Assembly: GCA_964346355.1 (NCBI GenBank)
Contig: CAYFUH010000018.1
Span: 1 to 31,961 of the forward strand
Reading direction: 5' to 3'
DNA length: 31,961 nucleotides
From: UBA6115 sp964346355
Lineage (GTDB): Bacteria > Bacillota > Clostridia > Christensenellales > Aristaeellaceae
A program made the position numbers and the translations under genes. Below the pieces are notes generated by a model that was given only the letters and a program-made list of their open reading frames with translations, was not told the origin of the DNA and made no database searches. Positions within the stretch are counted from its first letter, which is position 1; the number at the start of each line of letters is the position of its first letter. This document shows, piece after piece, positions 31,896 through 31,961 of the stretch.

Positions 31896-31961
31896 GGAAT
31901 CTACCTCTTGGCGCATAACTTCCGGATTCATGGCGCGCTACCATGAGCCGCATCCGTTAGT

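Noticed and set aside
31896..31931. Longer N-terminus for bL31
   Set aside because: bL31 proteins begin at MKK-DIHP; the added 12 residues are not part of the family.

Overview
The window reads as a chromosomal segment from a GC-rich member of the Clostridia (Firmicutes), by eye in the high fifties percent GC. Supporting signs are AGGAGG-type ribosome binding sites, a class III fructose-1,6-bisphosphatase, the gene group rpmE / DUF1385 / prmC / prfA, a sugar ABC importer with no ATPase beside it, and many secreted SH3b, DUF6273, NAGPA-like and peptidoglycan-binding proteins. An uncultured gut or rumen lineage near Christensenellales/Aristaeellaceae is my guess; no 16S gene is present to test it. 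I saw no tRNA, rRNA, CRISPR array, transposase or phage gene.

Layout. (1) 2-4805, plus strand: a membrane protein with a strict 37-residue helical repeat (cut by the left edge), an O-acyltransferase-like membrane protein and hemW, tightly packed. The 3' end of hemW is interrupted by a ~159-bp palindromic MITE-like element (4754-4912) that seems to have landed in the hemW stop codon. (2) 4988-15269: a run of envelope genes. On plus: a five-domain SH3b protein, a NAGPA-type phosphodiester glycosidase, an Lgt-like membrane protein without the usual HGG histidine, and a DUF6273 protein, ending at a bidirectional terminator. Then a minus-strand LRR protein, divergent from plus-strand CapA-like and DUF6273-NAGPA fusion genes. 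Facing them on minus are a hypothetical secreted protein, a peptidoglycan-binding protein with an unassigned C-terminal domain, and an SDR oxidoreductase. (3) 15411-21911: a sugar ABC importer (two permeases, then binding protein) on minus, divergent from lacZ across a 364-bp regulatory gap with two good promoters. (4) 21977-25977, minus: an operon of class III FBPase, a 3-hydroxyisobutyrate-dehydrogenase-family enzyme and an alkaline-phosphatase-superfamily hydrolase. (5) 26112-27905, minus: a secreted 5'-nucleotidase-family enzyme with its own terminator. (6) 28049-31895, minus: rpmE, then DUF1385-prmC-prfA plus a membrane-anchored peptidoglycan-binding protein.

How they fit together. The importer and LacZ probably form a beta-galactoside uptake and hydrolysis unit. 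FBPase serves gluconeogenesis. The envelope block is the most promising place for an undescribed system: NAGPA and DUF6273 occur there both as separate genes and fused in one polypeptide, next to wall-binding (SH3b, peptidoglycan-binding) and CapA-like proteins. Ten exported proteins in the window have Sec-type N-termini and none shows a lipobox cysteine, notable beside the atypical Lgt homologue.
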